A DNA stretch of 64,000 nt from Nocardia stercoris (GCF_003696265.1 NZ_RFFH01000004.1:372001-436000); one strand, 5' to 3'. Shown: positions 1 through 9,591, numbered from the stretch's first letter. Numbers and translations are program-made. Notes: generated by a model from the sequence alone, not told the origin.

Positions 1-2949
1 TGGCACGGCCGCGCCGAGGCCGACCGGCTCAACGAGCTGGTCCTGCGCGCCGGCCTCGACTGGCGGCAGGTCTCGATCCTGCGCGCCTACTCGAAGTACC
101 TGCAGCAGGCCGACTTCCCCTACAGCCAGGCCAATATCGCCCGCGTGCTGCTCGCCTCCCCGGTCGCGGCGCGGCTGTTCGTCGACCTGTTCGCGGCCCA
201 GTTCGACCCGGAGACCGCCGCCGAGGAACGTGCCGACGAGCCGGCCGCCGCGCTGCGGGCCGTCATCGACGAGGTGGTCAGCCTCGACGCCGACCGCATC
301 CTGCGGGCGGTGCTCGGGCTGGTGCGCGCGTCGCTGCGCACCAACTACTACATGGTCGACGCCGAGGGCCGGTCCCGCGACTATCTGTCGATCAAGGTCG
401 ACCCCGCGCAGATCGTCGAATTGCCCAAGCCCCGGCCGCGTTTCGAGATCTTCGTGTACTCGCCGCGGGTGGAGGGTGTGCACCTGCGCTTCGGTGCGGT
501 GGCGCGTGGCGGTCTGCGCTGGTCGGATCGGCTGGAGGACTTCCGTACCGAGATCCTGGGCCTGGTGAAGGCGCAGGCGGTGAAGAACGCGGTCATCGTG
601 CCGGTGGGTGCCAAGGGCGGCTTCGTAGTGAAACGGCCGCCGCAGACCACCGGTGACCCGGCCGGTGACCGGCAGGCGCTGCAGACCGAGGGGATCGCCT
701 GCTACCGGACCTTCATCTCCGGCCTGCTGGATCTCACCGACAACGTCGACCTGGTCGACAGCACGGTGGTGCCGCCGCAGCGGGTGGTCCGCCGCGACAG
801 CGACGACCCCTACCTGGTGGTCGCCGCGGACAAGGGCACCGCCAGCTTCTCCGATATCGCCAACGGGGTCGCGCAGGACTACGGCTTCTGGCTCGGCGAC
901 GCGTTCGCGTCCGGCGGCTCGGCCGGCTACGACCACAAGGCCATGGGCATCACCGCCAAGGGCGCCTGGGAGAGCGTGAAGCGGCACTTCGCCGAGATGG
1001 ACATCGACACGCAGACAACAGATTTCACCGTCGTCGGGGTCGGCGACATGTCCGGTGACGTGTTCGGCAACGGCATGCTGCTCTCCGAGCACATCCGGCT
1101 GGTGGCGGCGTTCGACCACCGGCATATCTTCATCGACCCCGAACCGGACGCGGCCACCTCGTTCCGCGAGCGGCAGCGGATGTTCGCGCTCCCGCGCTCG
1201 TCCTGGGCCGACTACGACACCTCGCTGATCAGCGAGGGCGGCGGGGTCTGGGACCGCTCGGTCAAGGCGATCCCGGTGAACGCCCAGCTGCGGCGCGCGC
1301 TCGGCCTGGCCGACGAGGTGATCTCGCTGTCGCCGCCGGACATGATCCGGGCGATCCTGCTGGCGCCGGTCCAACTGCTCTGGAACGGCGGTATCGGCAC
1401 CTACGTCAAGGCCGCGAGCGAAACCAACGCGGAGGTGGGCGACAAGTCCAACGACGCGGTGCGGGTCGATGCCGCCCAGTTGCGGGTCGCGGTGATCGGC
1501 GAGGGCGGCAACCTCGGGGTCACGGCACTGGGCCGGATCGAGTTCTGCCGCGCGGGCGGCAAATGCAACACCGACGCGCTGGACAACTCGGCGGGCGTGG
1601 ACTGCTCCGACCACGAGGTCAATATCAAGGTCCTGCTCGACGGCGTGGTCTCAGCCGGCGAACTGCCTGCAACACAACGCAATGCGCTGCTGGCGTCGAT
1701 GACCGACGAGGTGTCGGACATGGTGCTGGCCGACAACGTATCCCAGAACTTCCTGATGGGTATGTCGCGCGCCGAGGCGGCCGACCTGCTCAATGTGCAC
1801 GCGCGGGTCATCGCCGATCTGGAGAAGCGGCGCGGCCTGGACCGAGACCTCGAGGCGTTGCCTACGGAGGCCGACATCGCCACGCGGCTCGACGAACACA
1901 GCGGCCTGACCTCGCCGGAGCTGTCGAATCTGATGGCGCACGTGAAGCTTTCGCTCAAGTCGGATCTGCTCGACAGCGATCTGCCCGATATGGCGCACTT
2001 CGCGGGCCGGCTGCCCCAGTACTTCCCGACACCGCTGCGCGACCGGTTCGGTGCGGCCATCAAGCGGCACCGGCTGCGTCGCGAGATCGTGACGACCATG
2101 GTGGTCAACGAGATGGTCGACCTCGGCGGTATCACCTACGCCTACCGGCTGGGTGAGGAGGTCGGTGCCACCAGCACCGATGCGGCCCGGGCCTTCGCCG
2201 CCACCACGGCCATCTTCGATCTGCCCACCATCTGGCGGCGGATCCGGGCCGCGCGGGTCCCCGTCGTGGTCAAGGACGAGCTGGAGATCGAGACCAAGCG
2301 CACGCTCGACCGGGCCTCCCGGTGGCTGCTCACCAACCGGCCGCAGCCGGTCGCGGTGGGTGCCGAGATCCACCGGTACGCGGGCAAGGTGCGCGAGTTG
2401 GCGCCCGAGGTGCCCAGCTGGTTGCGCGGCCACCATCTCGACTCACTGGATTCGTCCACCACCCGGCTGGCCGCGCAGGGCGCGCCCGCCGATCTGGCCG
2501 CGGAAGTATCCGGACTGCTCAATCTGTTCCCGCTGTTGGACGTCATCGACATCGCCGACATCACCGACCGCGACGGGTCGGAGGTCGGCGCGCTGTACTA
2601 CGCGCTCAACGACCACCTCAAGATCGACTGGCTGCTGCAGGCGGTCGATCACCTCGAACGCGGCGACCGCTGGCACGCGCTGGCCCGGCTGGCACTGCGC
2701 GACGACATGTACTCGTCGTTGCGCTCGCTCACCCTCGACGTGCTCTCCGGTGGCGACCCGGAGGAGACCGCGGAGGAGAAGATCGCCTACTGGGAGTCGA
2801 AGAACCAGTCCCGGCTGGGCCGTGCGCGCGGCGCGCTGTCGGAGCTGTTCGCCTCCGGCGTGCACGATCTGGCGACCTTGTCCGTCGCGGCGCGGCAGGT
2901 GCGTTCGATGGTCAGTGGTGTCGGCGCGCAGTCGGAGGTGCCGCGCTAG
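1..2949 (+). CDS. gdh: NAD-specific glutamate dehydrogenase, large (GDH2-type), 5' truncated by the window edge
   Basis: The enzyme oxidatively deaminates glutamate to 2-oxoglutarate with NAD+ in the cytoplasm, linking carbon and nitrogen metabolism. The frame is open from base 1, so the start and N-terminal regulatory part lie outside the window; 982 residues remain. The visible part contains the GDH catalytic region with the lysine segment PVGAKGGFV and the following dinucleotide-binding half, with NGGIGTY and [12 protein letters not shown]. The family is very long (about 1,600 residues), so roughly the C-terminal 60 percent is present. It is followed by the same thioesterase gene as in mycobacteria (Rv2476c-Rv2475c order). 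No frameshift is seen. Confidence 0.95.
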   Translation, partial: WHGRAEADRLNELVLRAGLDWRQVSILRAYSKYLQQADFPYSQANIARVLLASPVAARLFVDLFAAQFDPETAAEERADEPAAALRAVIDEVVSLDADRILRAVLGLVRASLRTNYYMVDAEGRSRDYLSIKVDPAQIVELPKPRPRFEIFVYSPRVEGVHLRFGAVARGGLRWSDRLEDFRTEILGLVKAQAVKNAVIVPVGAKGGFVVKRPPQTTGDPAGDRQALQTEGIACYRTFISGLLDLTDNVDLVDSTVVPPQRVVRRDSDDPYLVVAADKGTASFSDIANGVAQDYGFWLGDAFASGGSAGYDHKAMGITAKGAWESVKRHFAEMDIDTQTTDFTVVGVGDMSGDVFGNGMLLSEHIRLVAAFDHRHIFIDPEPDAATSFRERQRMFALPRSSWADYDTSLISEGGGVWDRSVKAIPVNAQLRRALGLADEVISLSPPDMIRAILLAPVQLLWNGGIGTYVKAASETNAEVGDKSNDAVRVDAAQLRVAVIGEGGNLGVTALGRIEFCRAGGKCNTDALDNSAGVDCSDHEVNIKVLLDGVVSAGELPATQRNALLASMTDEVSDMVLADNVSQNFLMGMSRAEAADLLNVHARVIADLEKRRGLDRDLEALPTEADIATRLDEHSGLTSPELSNLMAHVKLSLKSDLLDSDLPDMAHFAGRLPQYFPTPLRDRFGAAIKRHRLRREIVTTMVVNEMVDLGGITYAYRLGEEVGATSTDAARAFAATTAIFDLPTIWRRIRAARVPVVVKDELEIETKRTLDRASRWLLTNRPQPVAVGAEIHRYAGKVRELAPEVPSWLRGHHLDSLDSSTTRLAAQGAPADLAAEVSGLLNLFPLLDVIDIADITDRDGSEVGALYYALNDHLKIDWLLQAVDHLERGDRWHALARLALRDDMYSSLRSLTLDVLSGGDPEETAEEKIAYWESKNQSRLGRARGALSELFASGVHDLATLSVAARQVRSMVSGVGAQSEVPR

Positions 2950-3001
2950 CCCGGCGAGGAAACCGGCATTACGGGGAAACCGGCATACTGGTTAGTCGTT
3001 G

Positions 3002-3028
3002 CGCCTCCCGCCGGCCCGGCGGGAGGCG
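3002..3028. terminator. Perfect 11-bp GC hairpin between gdh and the thioesterase gene
   Basis: The arms 3002-3012 and 3018-3028 are perfect inverted repeats (CGCCTCCCGCC and its complement) around a 5-base loop. There is no T tract after it, so it may be a factor-dependent terminator or pause hairpin, or an mRNA processing stem in an operon. It sits 25 bases before the thioesterase start. Confidence 0.45.
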
Positions 3029-3053
3029 ATCGGCAACCGAGCGGAGGATGCGT

Positions 3054-3485
3054 GTGACGAGCGTTGTGTCGGCGAAGCGATACCACTCGAAGGTCGAGGT
3101 CCGATGGTCGGACATGGATGCCTTCCAGCACATCAACCATGCCCGGATGGTGACCCTGCTGGAGGAGGCGCGCATTCCCTTCCTGTTCTCCGACGACTGC
3201 CCGACCAAGGCCCTGCGCAGCGGCTGCGTACTCGCTGACCTGCACGTGAAGTACAAGGGCCAGCTGCGGCACGAGGACACGCCGCTCGATATCGCCATGT
3301 GGATAACGCAGTTGCGCGCAGTCGATTTCACCGTCGAGTACGAGGTGCGCGGTGCCGGCGCGGCACCGGATTCACCGCCCGCGGTGGTGGCCACGACCCA
3401 GCTGGCCGCGTTCGACATCGACACCCAGCGGCTGCGCCGGCTGTCCCAGGCCGAGCGCGACTATCTGGCGTTGTGGACGGCCTAG
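3054..3485 (+). CDS. Acyl-CoA thioesterase, hotdog fold (4HBT family)
   Basis: It is predicted to hydrolyse acyl-CoA thioesters in the cytoplasm; the substrate cannot be read from the sequence. The 143-residue protein has the 4HBT signature near its N-terminus, D22-A-F-Q-H26-I-N28, with the catalytic aspartate and the helix-start residues. The GTG at 3054 is chosen because GGAGG at 3043-3047 lies 6 bases before it. The ATG at 3048 touches that ribosome site and would only add two residues. It follows gdh and overlaps the next gene by one base (TAGTG). It is the positional counterpart of Rv2475c. Confidence 0.88.
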   Translation: MTSVVSAKRYHSKVEVRWSDMDAFQHINHARMVTLLEEARIPFLFSDDCPTKALRSGCVLADLHVKYKGQLRHEDTPLDIAMWITQLRAVDFTVEYEVRGAGAAPDSPPAVVATTQLAAFDIDTQRLRRLSQAERDYLALWTA

Positions 3486-4156
3486 TGCCCGATGCGCTGG
3501 AGCTGCGGGTGCCCGATCCCGCCGAGCGGGAGAACCTGTCGACCTTCCTGACCCGGGCGCTGCGGATCGACCCGGCCGCCGTCGTCCGGCTGCGCCGTCG
3601 CGGCCCGCATCAGGTGACCCTGTGGGTGGCAACGGGATTCGAGGCGCTGGCGGCACGAACCATCGGCGCCGAACTCAGCGTGGCAGACGTGACCGTCGCC
3701 GCGGACACCCTGCTGGGCGCGGTATCCGGCGGTGCGGCCCGCCCGATTCCGCTCGGATATTCGATGGATTCCGCGTGGCGGACGGGCCTGCCGCCGATGT
3801 CCGGCTTCACCCATGTCGACGATGTCCCGGCCCGCGCGCTGGTCGAATTGGCCGGGCGCGGTGCGGAACTGGCCGACGAACACGGCAGCGGTCACGGCCC
3901 GCCGGCCGGGCTGCTGGAGCAGACGGTGCTCACGGTGACCGGGAACGGGGAGACCGTCGAGGTGCCGATGCGGGTGGTATTCGCTTTGACCGCAATGGAT
4001 TTCATCCCCCATGCGGGCGAGCGGGCGGTGCCGCTGCGCATCGACGCCGCCGAGGTCGTGCGGGTGCGCGCCACCCGCACCTGGCTGCGCCTGGACGCGC
4101 GGTACGGCTCGGTGGCACGCCGACGCGGTCCCGGATTACCGCTGCTCACCGGATAA
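3485..4156 (+). CDS. Conserved hypothetical protein (Rv2474c-like by position)
   Basis: The protein is about 223 residues, with no signal peptide, membrane segment or motif I recognise. The chosen GTG start at 3485 overlaps the last base of the thioesterase stop, which indicates translational coupling; a GTG at 3473 would overlap by 13 bases. Gene order matches Rv2476c-Rv2475c-Rv2474c, so it is probably the orthologue of that uncharacterised mycobacterial protein. Conserved association with the thioesterase suggests a shared acyl-CoA-related role, but this is inference only. Confidence 0.75.
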   Translation: MPDALELRVPDPAERENLSTFLTRALRIDPAAVVRLRRRGPHQVTLWVATGFEALAARTIGAELSVADVTVAADTLLGAVSGGAARPIPLGYSMDSAWRTGLPPMSGFTHVDDVPARALVELAGRGAELADEHGSGHGPPAGLLEQTVLTVTGNGETVEVPMRVVFALTAMDFIPHAGERAVPLRIDAAEVVRVRATRTWLRLDARYGSVARRRGPGLPLLTG

Positions 4157-4248
4157 CTCGCGACAACCGCAGACCGACACCGGTCGAATCCGCCGGATCA
4201 CCGGATTATCCGGATAGTCTTCGTGCGTTCGAGACGAAGGGACGGAAC

Positions 4249-4776
4249 ATGGGGTTCGACCTCAATTGGTTTGCGGTTCGGGACAAGACGGCGGACGCGG
4301 TGTGCGGTGGGCTCGGGCTGCGACGGTCCGGAGAGCGCACCGACTTTCCGAGTCCGCGCTACGCGGGGGCCGAGCTGGCCGGTGGCTGGTACCTAGTGGT
4401 CGAGGAGAGCGCGCGGGCCCACGTCGGCGACGCCTGGGACCTCGCCGACATCTCGAAGGGCTGCGAAGTCGCCGCCTTCTCGGTGGCCGAGACCGCCGGC
4501 TACGCGGAACTGCTCGGCTGGCGCGACGGCGAACTCGTGTGGGCGGTCCGCGACGACCCGGACACCGGACTCGACCTCACCGGCGACTTCCCGGCCGAAC
4601 TGGCCGGCCGGATCGCCGAGGTGCGCGCCCAACTGGCCGCCGCGAGCGACCCGGACGACGTCGACCTGGGCGATCTGCCCACCGACCTGGGCAAGGCCTA
4701 TCTCGGCTTCGAATACGACGGGCTGCTGGGCGCACCCGGCGACGCGCGCTTCGAACGCCTCGACGCCACCGTCTGA
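4249..4776 (+). CDS. Hypothetical protein, 175 residues
   Basis: I do not recognise the family. The ATG at 4249 is preceded by an AAGGGACGG ribosome site. The product is soluble-looking, acidic and rich in Trp/Asp, without signal peptide or membrane segments. It has its own upstream space of about 90 bases after the preceding gene and is convergent with the HNH nuclease gene. Codon use is typical of the neighbours. Confidence 0.75.
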   Translation: MGFDLNWFAVRDKTADAVCGGLGLRRSGERTDFPSPRYAGAELAGGWYLVVEESARAHVGDAWDLADISKGCEVAAFSVAETAGYAELLGWRDGELVWAVRDDPDTGLDLTGDFPAELAGRIAEVRAQLAAASDPDDVDLGDLPTDLGKAYLGFEYDGLLGAPGDARFERLDATV

Positions 4777-4849
4777 TCAACGGCAACGACTCCGGCACCT
4801 TCGCGGTGCCGGAGTCGACGGCGGATGTGCGGCTACTCCGCGGCAGGTG

Positions 4850-5581
4850 TCAGGCCGCGCCCTCACCGAGGTACTGCAGCCAGACCGGGTCCAGCTCGGC
4901 GGTGGTCGACAGCAGCCGCCAGTGCGGCCCCTTCGGCGACACCAGCTGGTGCTTGAGGGTCCAGCCGAGCTCGCTGAGCAGCTTGTCGGCCTTGTTGTGG
5001 TTGCAGGGCGCGCACGACGCGACGCAGTTCTCCCACGAGTGGGCGCCGCCGCGACTGCGGGGTATCACGTGGTCGATGGTCTCGGCCTTGCCGCCGCAGT
5101 AACCGCAGCGGTACCGGTCGCGGTGCATGAGCGCGGCGCGGGTCATGGGGACCCGGGCGCGGTAGGGGACGCGGACGTAGTTACGCAGCCGGATCACCGA
5201 GGGCAGCGAGACCTCGGCTTCGGCCGAGCGGACGACCGGTCCCTCCGGATTGTGGTGGACCGGGTCGGCCTTGTCGCAGATGAGGAGGACGATCGCGCGG
5301 CGGGCGGACAGCGCGGTGAGCGGCTCGTAGGTGGCGTTGAGAAGCAGCACCCGGCGCTTCACCCAGGCGGTGGCCGCGGCCTGTTCGGGGGAACGGGGTT
5401 CCGGAGCCCGGCTGTCGCCGGCTCGGTTTTCTGGAGATCGGTGCCCGTGGGCGCCGGTATGCGAATGATCGGATACGAGTTGCAGCGGAGTAGCCCCCGA
5501 CCCACGACTGTGGACATCGGCGGGCTGGAGTTGTCGGTGCGCCCGCGCCTCATGTGAACCGGCGGTGTGCCGCTGCTTCAT
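4850..5581 (-). CDS. HNH endonuclease family protein
   Basis: This is a predicted metal-dependent DNA endonuclease of the HNH superfamily. The catalytic domain lies in the C-terminal half: the zinc pair C159-x-x-C162, the DH dyad D170-H171 in ETIDHVIPRSRGG, N185, the second zinc pair C190-x-x-C193, then N194-H195-N196. The first 70 residues are low complexity and His/Arg rich, so a GTG at residue 74, just before the conserved RRVLLLNATYEPL, could be the real start. I kept the ATG at 5581, with GGGG about 10 bases upstream. It matches Rv2469c by position beside glbO. No toxin partner or restriction genes are adjacent, so a housekeeping role is more likely than a defence one. Confidence 0.85.
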   Translation of the reverse strand: MKQRHTAGSHEARAHRQLQPADVHSRGSGATPLQLVSDHSHTGAHGHRSPENRAGDSRAPEPRSPEQAAATAWVKRRVLLLNATYEPLTALSARRAIVLLICDKADPVHHNPEGPVVRSAEAEVSLPSVIRLRNYVRVPYRARVPMTRAALMHRDRYRCGYCGGKAETIDHVIPRSRGGAHSWENCVASCAPCNHNKADKLLSELGWTLKHQLVSPKGPHWRLLSTTAELDPVWLQYLGEGAA

Positions 5582-5959
5582 CTCGACCCCGAATTCGTTG
5601 TGTTCGGTTCGTGTGGTATCCGGGTGGATATGCCACAAGTTGACCACGGAACACCCGCCCGCGCACGCTGTTTTCGGTGTTTCGCAACCGTCCGCAACGT
5701 GTTCGTGCTGCAAGGAGTGCCGGGCTGCTACGCAGCCCATGGTCCGGCCTCGGTCTGAACGCCCGGTGAAGCCGGGGGAGCCGTCCAGATGAAGCCAGAA
5801 TGCCCTACCGGAGGCGACCGGTGGGAAACGTTCACATTCCGATTGCGAGACCGACGTCACATGTGACCGGCCCGCCGGTCGGCCCCACCGGCCCGCGGGA
5901 GCGGGTGGCGCGGGCAGAATGGATCGCGGTACTAGCGGTTGAGCAGATCGAGAGGGTCG
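5582..5959. other. Divergent intergenic region between HNH nuclease and glbO
   Basis: This 378-base gap must carry the promoters for both outward-facing genes. I see no tRNA, convincing small ORF or strong palindrome. A purine-rich AGAGGG at 5951-5956 serves as the glbO ribosome site. Part of the gap is less GC-rich than the surrounding genes. Confidence 0.5.
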
Positions 5960-6364
5960 ATGAGTTCCGGAGAACAGACGACGACATCGTTCTACGCGGC
6001 GGTCGGCGGCGCGGAGACCTTCCGCCGCATCGTGTCGGTGTTCTATCGCGAGGTGGCAGCCGACGAGATCCTGCGCCCGCTGTACCCGGAGGCGGACCTG
6101 GAACCGGCCGAACGCCGGCTGCGGATGTTCCTGGAGCAGTACTGGGGTGGTCCGCGGACCTACGGCGAGGAACGTGGGCATCCGCGGCTGCGGATGCGGC
6201 ATCATCCGTTCCGGATCGGCCCGATCGAGCGGGACGCCTGGTTGCGGGCGATGCGGATCGCGGTCGGCGAGATCGAACCGGCCGTCCTCGACGACACCCA
6301 TCGGCAGGAGATGCTCGCCTACTTCGAGATGGCGGCCGATTCGCTGATGAACTCCCCGGTCTGA
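5960..6364 (+). CDS. glbO: Group II truncated haemoglobin (trHbO)
   Basis: This is a small haem protein that binds O2 and related ligands, thought to aid oxygen handling at low tension or peroxide and NO chemistry. The 134 residues have the two-on-two globin pattern: Phe-Tyr at B9-B10 ([17 protein letters not shown]), a CD1-region Tyr, the proximal histidine in RLRMRHHPF (H81), and the G8 tryptophan (W94 in DAWLRAM), all group II marks. The ATG at 5960 follows AGAGGG. The order glbO then aglA is the same as in Mycobacterium tuberculosis (Rv2470-Rv2471). Confidence 0.95.
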   Translation: MSSGEQTTTSFYAAVGGAETFRRIVSVFYREVAADEILRPLYPEADLEPAERRLRMFLEQYWGGPRTYGEERGHPRLRMRHHPFRIGPIERDAWLRAMRIAVGEIEPAVLDDTHRQEMLAYFEMAADSLMNSPV

Positions 6365-6496
6365 CCGCCGCGGACCGAACCGCCCGGATGCCGCCGTTTG
6401 CGGCATCGATCACGCTGGCCGCTGAAAGTTCGCCCGAAACGGTCGCGCATGGTCCTTCGGCCACCCGCGGCCGCATTGTTTGGCAGCATAGCCACC

Positions 6497-8083
6497 GTGA
6501 CAGCAACTCCGACCGGCATGCCGGTCTCGGCGTGGTGGCAGTCCGCCGTCTTCTATCAGGTGTATCCGCGCTCGTTCGCGGACGGTGACGGTGACGGCGT
6601 CGGCGATCTGACCGGGCTGCGCGAGCGGCTGGGTTATCTCGAGCTGCTGGGCATCGACGCGCTGTGGATCTGCCCGGTGATGCGGTCGCCGATGGCCGAC
6701 GGCGGCTACGACGTGAGCGATCCCCGCGATATCGATCCGCTGTTCGGCAGTGTGGCCGATCTGGACGCGCTGGTCGCCGAGGCGCACGCCCGAGGCATCC
6801 GGGTGACGATGGATCTGGTCCCCAACCACACCAGCGACCGGCATCCCTGGTTCGCCGCGGCGGTGGCCGCCGGCCCGGGCAGTCCCGAACGCGCCCGCTA
6901 CCTCTTCCGTGACGGCCGCGGACCCGACGGTTCCCTGCCGCCCAACAACTGGCCGAGCATCTTCGGCGGGCCCGCCTGGACCCGGATCGTCGAGCCCGAC
7001 GGCCGCCCCGGCCAGTGGTACCTGCACATCTTCGCACCCGAACAACCCGACTTGAACTGGGAGAACCCCGAGGTCGCGGCCGATTTCGAGACCACCATGC
7101 GGTTCTGGCTCGACCGCGGGATCGACGGCTTCCGCATCGATGTGGCGCACGGGATGGCCAAGCCGGCCGGGCTGCCGGATATGGACCGGGTCGAGAGCCG
7201 GTTGCTGAAGCACGACGACCACGACCCGAGATTCAACAATCCGGGTGTGCACGATATCCACCGGCGGTTGCGCAAGGTGATCGACCAGTACCCGGACGCG
7301 GTAGCGATCGGGGAGGTGTGGGTCGACGACAACCTCCGGTTCGGCGAGTACGTGCGACCCGACGAACTGCACCTGGCCTTCAACTTCCGCCTGGCCGAGA
7401 CACCGTTCGAGGCCACCGGTATCCGCGCGGCGATCGACAATTCCATGCAGGCGGTCGCGGCCGTCGGCGGTACTCCGACCTGGACGCTGTCCAACCACGA
7501 TGTGCCCCGCGAGGTGACCCGCTACGGCGGCGGCGCGGCCGGTGTCGACCGGGCCCGCGCGATGATGCTGGTCGAGCTGGCGCTGCCCGGCGCGGTGTTC
7601 GTCTACAACGGATCCGAGCTGGGCCTGCCCAATGTCGACGATCTGCCCGAGGCGGTGCTGCAGGATCCGACCTGGGAACGGTCCGGCCACACCGAACGCG
7701 GTCGCGACGGCTGCCGGGTGCCGATGCCGTGGGAGGGCGAGCTCCCGCCGTTCGGGTTCACCGCCGGCCGGCCGTGGCTGCCGATCCCCGCGTCGTGGGC
7801 GGCACTGACCGTCGAAGCACAACTCGAACACCTCGACTCGACGTTGTCGCTGTATCGGATGGCGATCGCGCTGCGCGGCAGCCGGGTGGAGTTCCAGGGG
7901 TCCGGAATGGACTGGTACGGCAGCCCGCCGGGGTGCCTGGCCTTCCGCCGATCGGGTGGGCTGGTGTGCGCGCTCAACACCTCGGGTGCGCCGATTCCGT
8001 TGCCGCCCGGGGAACTGCTGCTGGCCAGCGCTCCGATCGAGGGCGGCCGGCTGCCGGCCAACGCGGCGGCCTGGCTGGTGTGA
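6497..8083 (+). CDS. aglA: Alpha-glucosidase, glycoside hydrolase family 13
   Basis: The enzyme hydrolyses alpha-glucosidic bonds of short malto-oligosaccharides or isomaltose-type sugars in the cytoplasm. All four GH13 regions are visible with the GTG start: DLVPNHTS (107-113), GFRIDVAHG with nucleophile D215, IGEVW with acid/base E273, and LSNHD with D335. The 528-residue length fits the family. The GTG at 6497 is chosen because similarity begins right after it. It has no clear Shine-Dalgarno and may be leaderless. It follows glbO by 132 bases. Confidence 0.9.
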   Translation: MTATPTGMPVSAWWQSAVFYQVYPRSFADGDGDGVGDLTGLRERLGYLELLGIDALWICPVMRSPMADGGYDVSDPRDIDPLFGSVADLDALVAEAHARGIRVTMDLVPNHTSDRHPWFAAAVAAGPGSPERARYLFRDGRGPDGSLPPNNWPSIFGGPAWTRIVEPDGRPGQWYLHIFAPEQPDLNWENPEVAADFETTMRFWLDRGIDGFRIDVAHGMAKPAGLPDMDRVESRLLKHDDHDPRFNNPGVHDIHRRLRKVIDQYPDAVAIGEVWVDDNLRFGEYVRPDELHLAFNFRLAETPFEATGIRAAIDNSMQAVAAVGGTPTWTLSNHDVPREVTRYGGGAAGVDRARAMMLVELALPGAVFVYNGSELGLPNVDDLPEAVLQDPTWERSGHTERGRDGCRVPMPWEGELPPFGFTAGRPWLPIPASWAALTVEAQLEHLDSTLSLYRMAIALRGSRVEFQGSGMDWYGSPPGCLAFRRSGGLVCALNTSGAPIPLPPGELLLASAPIEGGRLPANAAAWLV

Positions 8084-8165
8084 ACGCACCGACACGCCCG
8101 GATTTCGGTCCGACACGTCGGTTCGGTGGCCCTCGTCGTCGAGGGCGGCGCCCGCATCGTCTACC

Positions 8166-8456
8166 GTGAGCGGCGTGACCGTTCTGGATACAGTGCTGAT
8201 TTTCGTCGGCATCCCTGCGGCGATCTACGCGGTGATCGCCGGTTTGTCGTACCTCGGCAAGCCGCTGCCCGGTGAGAAGCCGGCCCACTACACCCTTCGG
8301 GAGAAGTGGACCGCCGACCCGGTGCTGTGGACTGCGACCGATGAGGTGATCGTTTACGGTCACCACGTCGTGGGCGACCGTGAGACCCACATCGCAATCG
8401 AACCCGCCGACGCGGTGTCGGACCTGATCGGAGGCCGGGCAAGTGGCAAGTTCTAG
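8166..8456 (+). CDS. Small membrane protein upstream of the DUF5130 gene
   Basis: A 96-residue product with one N-terminal hydrophobic segment (roughly residues 7-26) and a polar C-terminal domain containing DEVIVYGHHVVG. The family is not recognised. The GTG starts at 8166 and 8175 are equally possible. Its 3' end overlaps the DUF5130 gene by 14 bases, so the two are translated together and probably act together at the envelope. Confidence 0.75.
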   Translation: MSGVTVLDTVLIFVGIPAAIYAVIAGLSYLGKPLPGEKPAHYTLREKWTADPVLWTATDEVIVYGHHVVGDRETHIAIEPADAVSDLIGGRASGKF

Positions 8457-8913
8457 TTGGCCCGCAGTGGTCGAGTCCGACCTGCCGCACGGCTGGGTCG
8501 TCACCTCCAGCGGACGTGTGTCCGGTGTGCACGAGGCCGGTGACCTGTTCAAGGAGGCGCCGTTCACCGACACCGAGCGGCTGCTGATGGACAACACACT
8601 CACCGACGCGACGCGCAGCACCAAGGTCCGCTTCACCGTCTACATCGGTGACCTGGGCGCGAATTCGGGTGCCGGTGCCGAGGCGTTGTTCCCGAGCCTG
8701 CCCGAGCCCGAGCGCACGGTGCTGATCGCGGTCTCGCCCAACGACCAGGCCGTCGAGGTTCGGTCCGGGCGCGAGGTCGCCGACCGGGTCAACGACCGGG
8801 TGTGCCAGCTGGGCGTCACAGCGGCGCTGAGCTCGATCCGCAAGGGCGAGCTGATCGACGGCCTGGTGTCGGCGGTCCGCGTCATGGCCGCCGCCATCGG
8901 CCGCCCCGCCTGA
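8443..8913 (+). CDS. DUF5130 family protein (Rv2468c-like)
   Basis: A 156-residue protein of a conserved actinobacterial family; its central part (VRFTVYIGDLG, then TVLIAVSPNDQAVEV) resembles the TPM-type fold. The biochemical role is unknown. The GTG at 8443 is set by GGAGG at 8430-8434, eight bases upstream. It overlaps the membrane protein gene and keeps the mycobacterial order next to aglA and pepN. There is no signal peptide, so the upstream membrane protein may provide its membrane contact. Confidence 0.8.
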   Translation: MASSSWPAVVESDLPHGWVVTSSGRVSGVHEAGDLFKEAPFTDTERLLMDNTLTDATRSTKVRFTVYIGDLGANSGAGAEALFPSLPEPERTVLIAVSPNDQAVEVRSGREVADRVNDRVCQLGVTAALSSIRKGELIDGLVSAVRVMAAAIGRPA

Positions 8914-9048
8914 CCGTCCCCGCGTTTTTTGCGGCCGGCTGGGTGCCGTCAGGGCTTGTCGACCCGTGGCGGCGGGCTGGGCGAGACACCGATTCTGGGC
9001 GTACCCGGTGAGTTACCCGGCCGGCACGAAATCAGTTGTTACGGATGA

Positions 9049-9088
9049 CCGAAGGGTCCCTTCACTGTTGAGTGAAGGGACCCTTCGG
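9049..9088. repeat. Perfect 18-bp palindromic element
   Basis: The arms 9049-9066 and 9071-9088 are perfect complements (starting CCGAAGGGTCCC) around a GTTG loop. It sits between the DUF5130 stop and the XRE regulator promoter. It lacks a T tract. It may be a strong bidirectional terminator or one copy of a genome-dispersed palindromic repeat; this window holds no second copy. Confidence 0.7.
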
Positions 9089-9121
9089 CTATTGCATCGG
9101 TCGTGCGGCATGCGAAGTTCG

Positions 9122-9136
9122 TCTGCTGAGAGCAGA
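9122..9136. promoter_or_regulatory. Candidate PopR-type operator upstream of the XRE regulator
   Basis: TCTGCT-GAG-AGCAGA is a perfect dyad with a 3-base spacer, ending 42 bases before the regulator start at 9179. It resembles the Streptomyces PopR box as I recall it (TTCTGCC-3N-GGCAGAA). It shares 12 of 15 bases with 10820-10834 in front of the clpP pair, at nearly the same distance from that start codon. The position just upstream of the presumed -35 region fits an activator site and suggests autoregulation. Confidence 0.6.
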
Positions 9137-9166
9137 AAGACCGGGCCGGTGGACGGCCGCCGCCCG

Positions 9167-9172
9167 TACGCT
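9167..9172 (+). promoter_or_regulatory. Candidate -10 element of a leaderless regulator mRNA
   Basis: TACGCT is followed by six bases and then the ATG at 9179, the usual geometry of a leaderless actinobacterial transcript. No Shine-Dalgarno is present before this ATG, which supports the reading. Confidence 0.45.
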
Positions 9173-9178
9173 CGGATC

Positions 9179-9586
9179 ATGTCCGAGCATCGCAGACTGC
9201 AGTCGATTCCCGGCGGGCGCGCGGATTCCCCGCGTCCGGAGCCGGCCGAGCCGTTGTGGCGGGAGGTCCTGGGCCGGCGGCTGCGCACGCTGCGCCTGGA
9301 CCAGGGCGACACGCTGGTGGAGACGGCCCGGCGAGCCGGGGTGTCCCCGCAGTACCTGTCCGAGGTCGAGCGGGGCCGCAAGGAACCGTCCAGCGAGATG
9401 ATCGCCGCGCTGGCCGGTGCGCTCGGGACCAGCCTCGGCGAGCTGACCGGGCAGGTCGCCGAGGAACTGCAGAGCCGCGAGGCTGCGCTACGCCGCCCGA
9501 TCCCGTTGCGCTCCAACGCTGTTCACCGTGTGGCGCCGCGACCTACGCTGACCCAGCGGTTCACCCCGACCCTGATGGCCGCCTGA
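9179..9586 (+). CDS. XRE-family regulator of the ClgR/PopR type with C-terminal Ala-Ala
   Basis: A DNA-binding protein predicted to activate clp genes. The helix-turn-helix spans about residues 42-72 and includes YLSEVERGRKEPSSEM, nearly identical to the recognition helix of ClgR and PopR. The tail after residue 100 is short, and the protein ends in Met-Ala-Ala. In Streptomyces PopR the last two alanines are required for degradation by ClpP1P2, so these residues may be a degron. It is convergent with the two accessory clpP genes, with 5 bases between the stops, the same neighbourhood as popR-clpP3P4. The ATG at 9179 lacks a Shine-Dalgarno. It could be called ClgR, but its position argues for a PopR-like role. 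Confidence 0.8.
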   Translation: MSEHRRLQSIPGGRADSPRPEPAEPLWREVLGRRLRTLRLDQGDTLVETARRAGVSPQYLSEVERGRKEPSSEMIAALAGALGTSLGELTGQVAEELQSREAALRRPIPLRSNAVHRVAPRPTLTQRFTPTLMAA

Positions 9587-9591
9587 GGCGT

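Noticed and set aside
4850..5581. HNH nuclease as part of a defence or toxin system
   Set aside because: The gene keeps the mycobacterial housekeeping neighbourhood and has no methyltransferase, immunity or phage gene nearby.
5582..6406. Upstream extension of the HNH nuclease frame across glbO
   Set aside because: It overlaps the conserved glbO gene on the other strand and shows no conserved motif.
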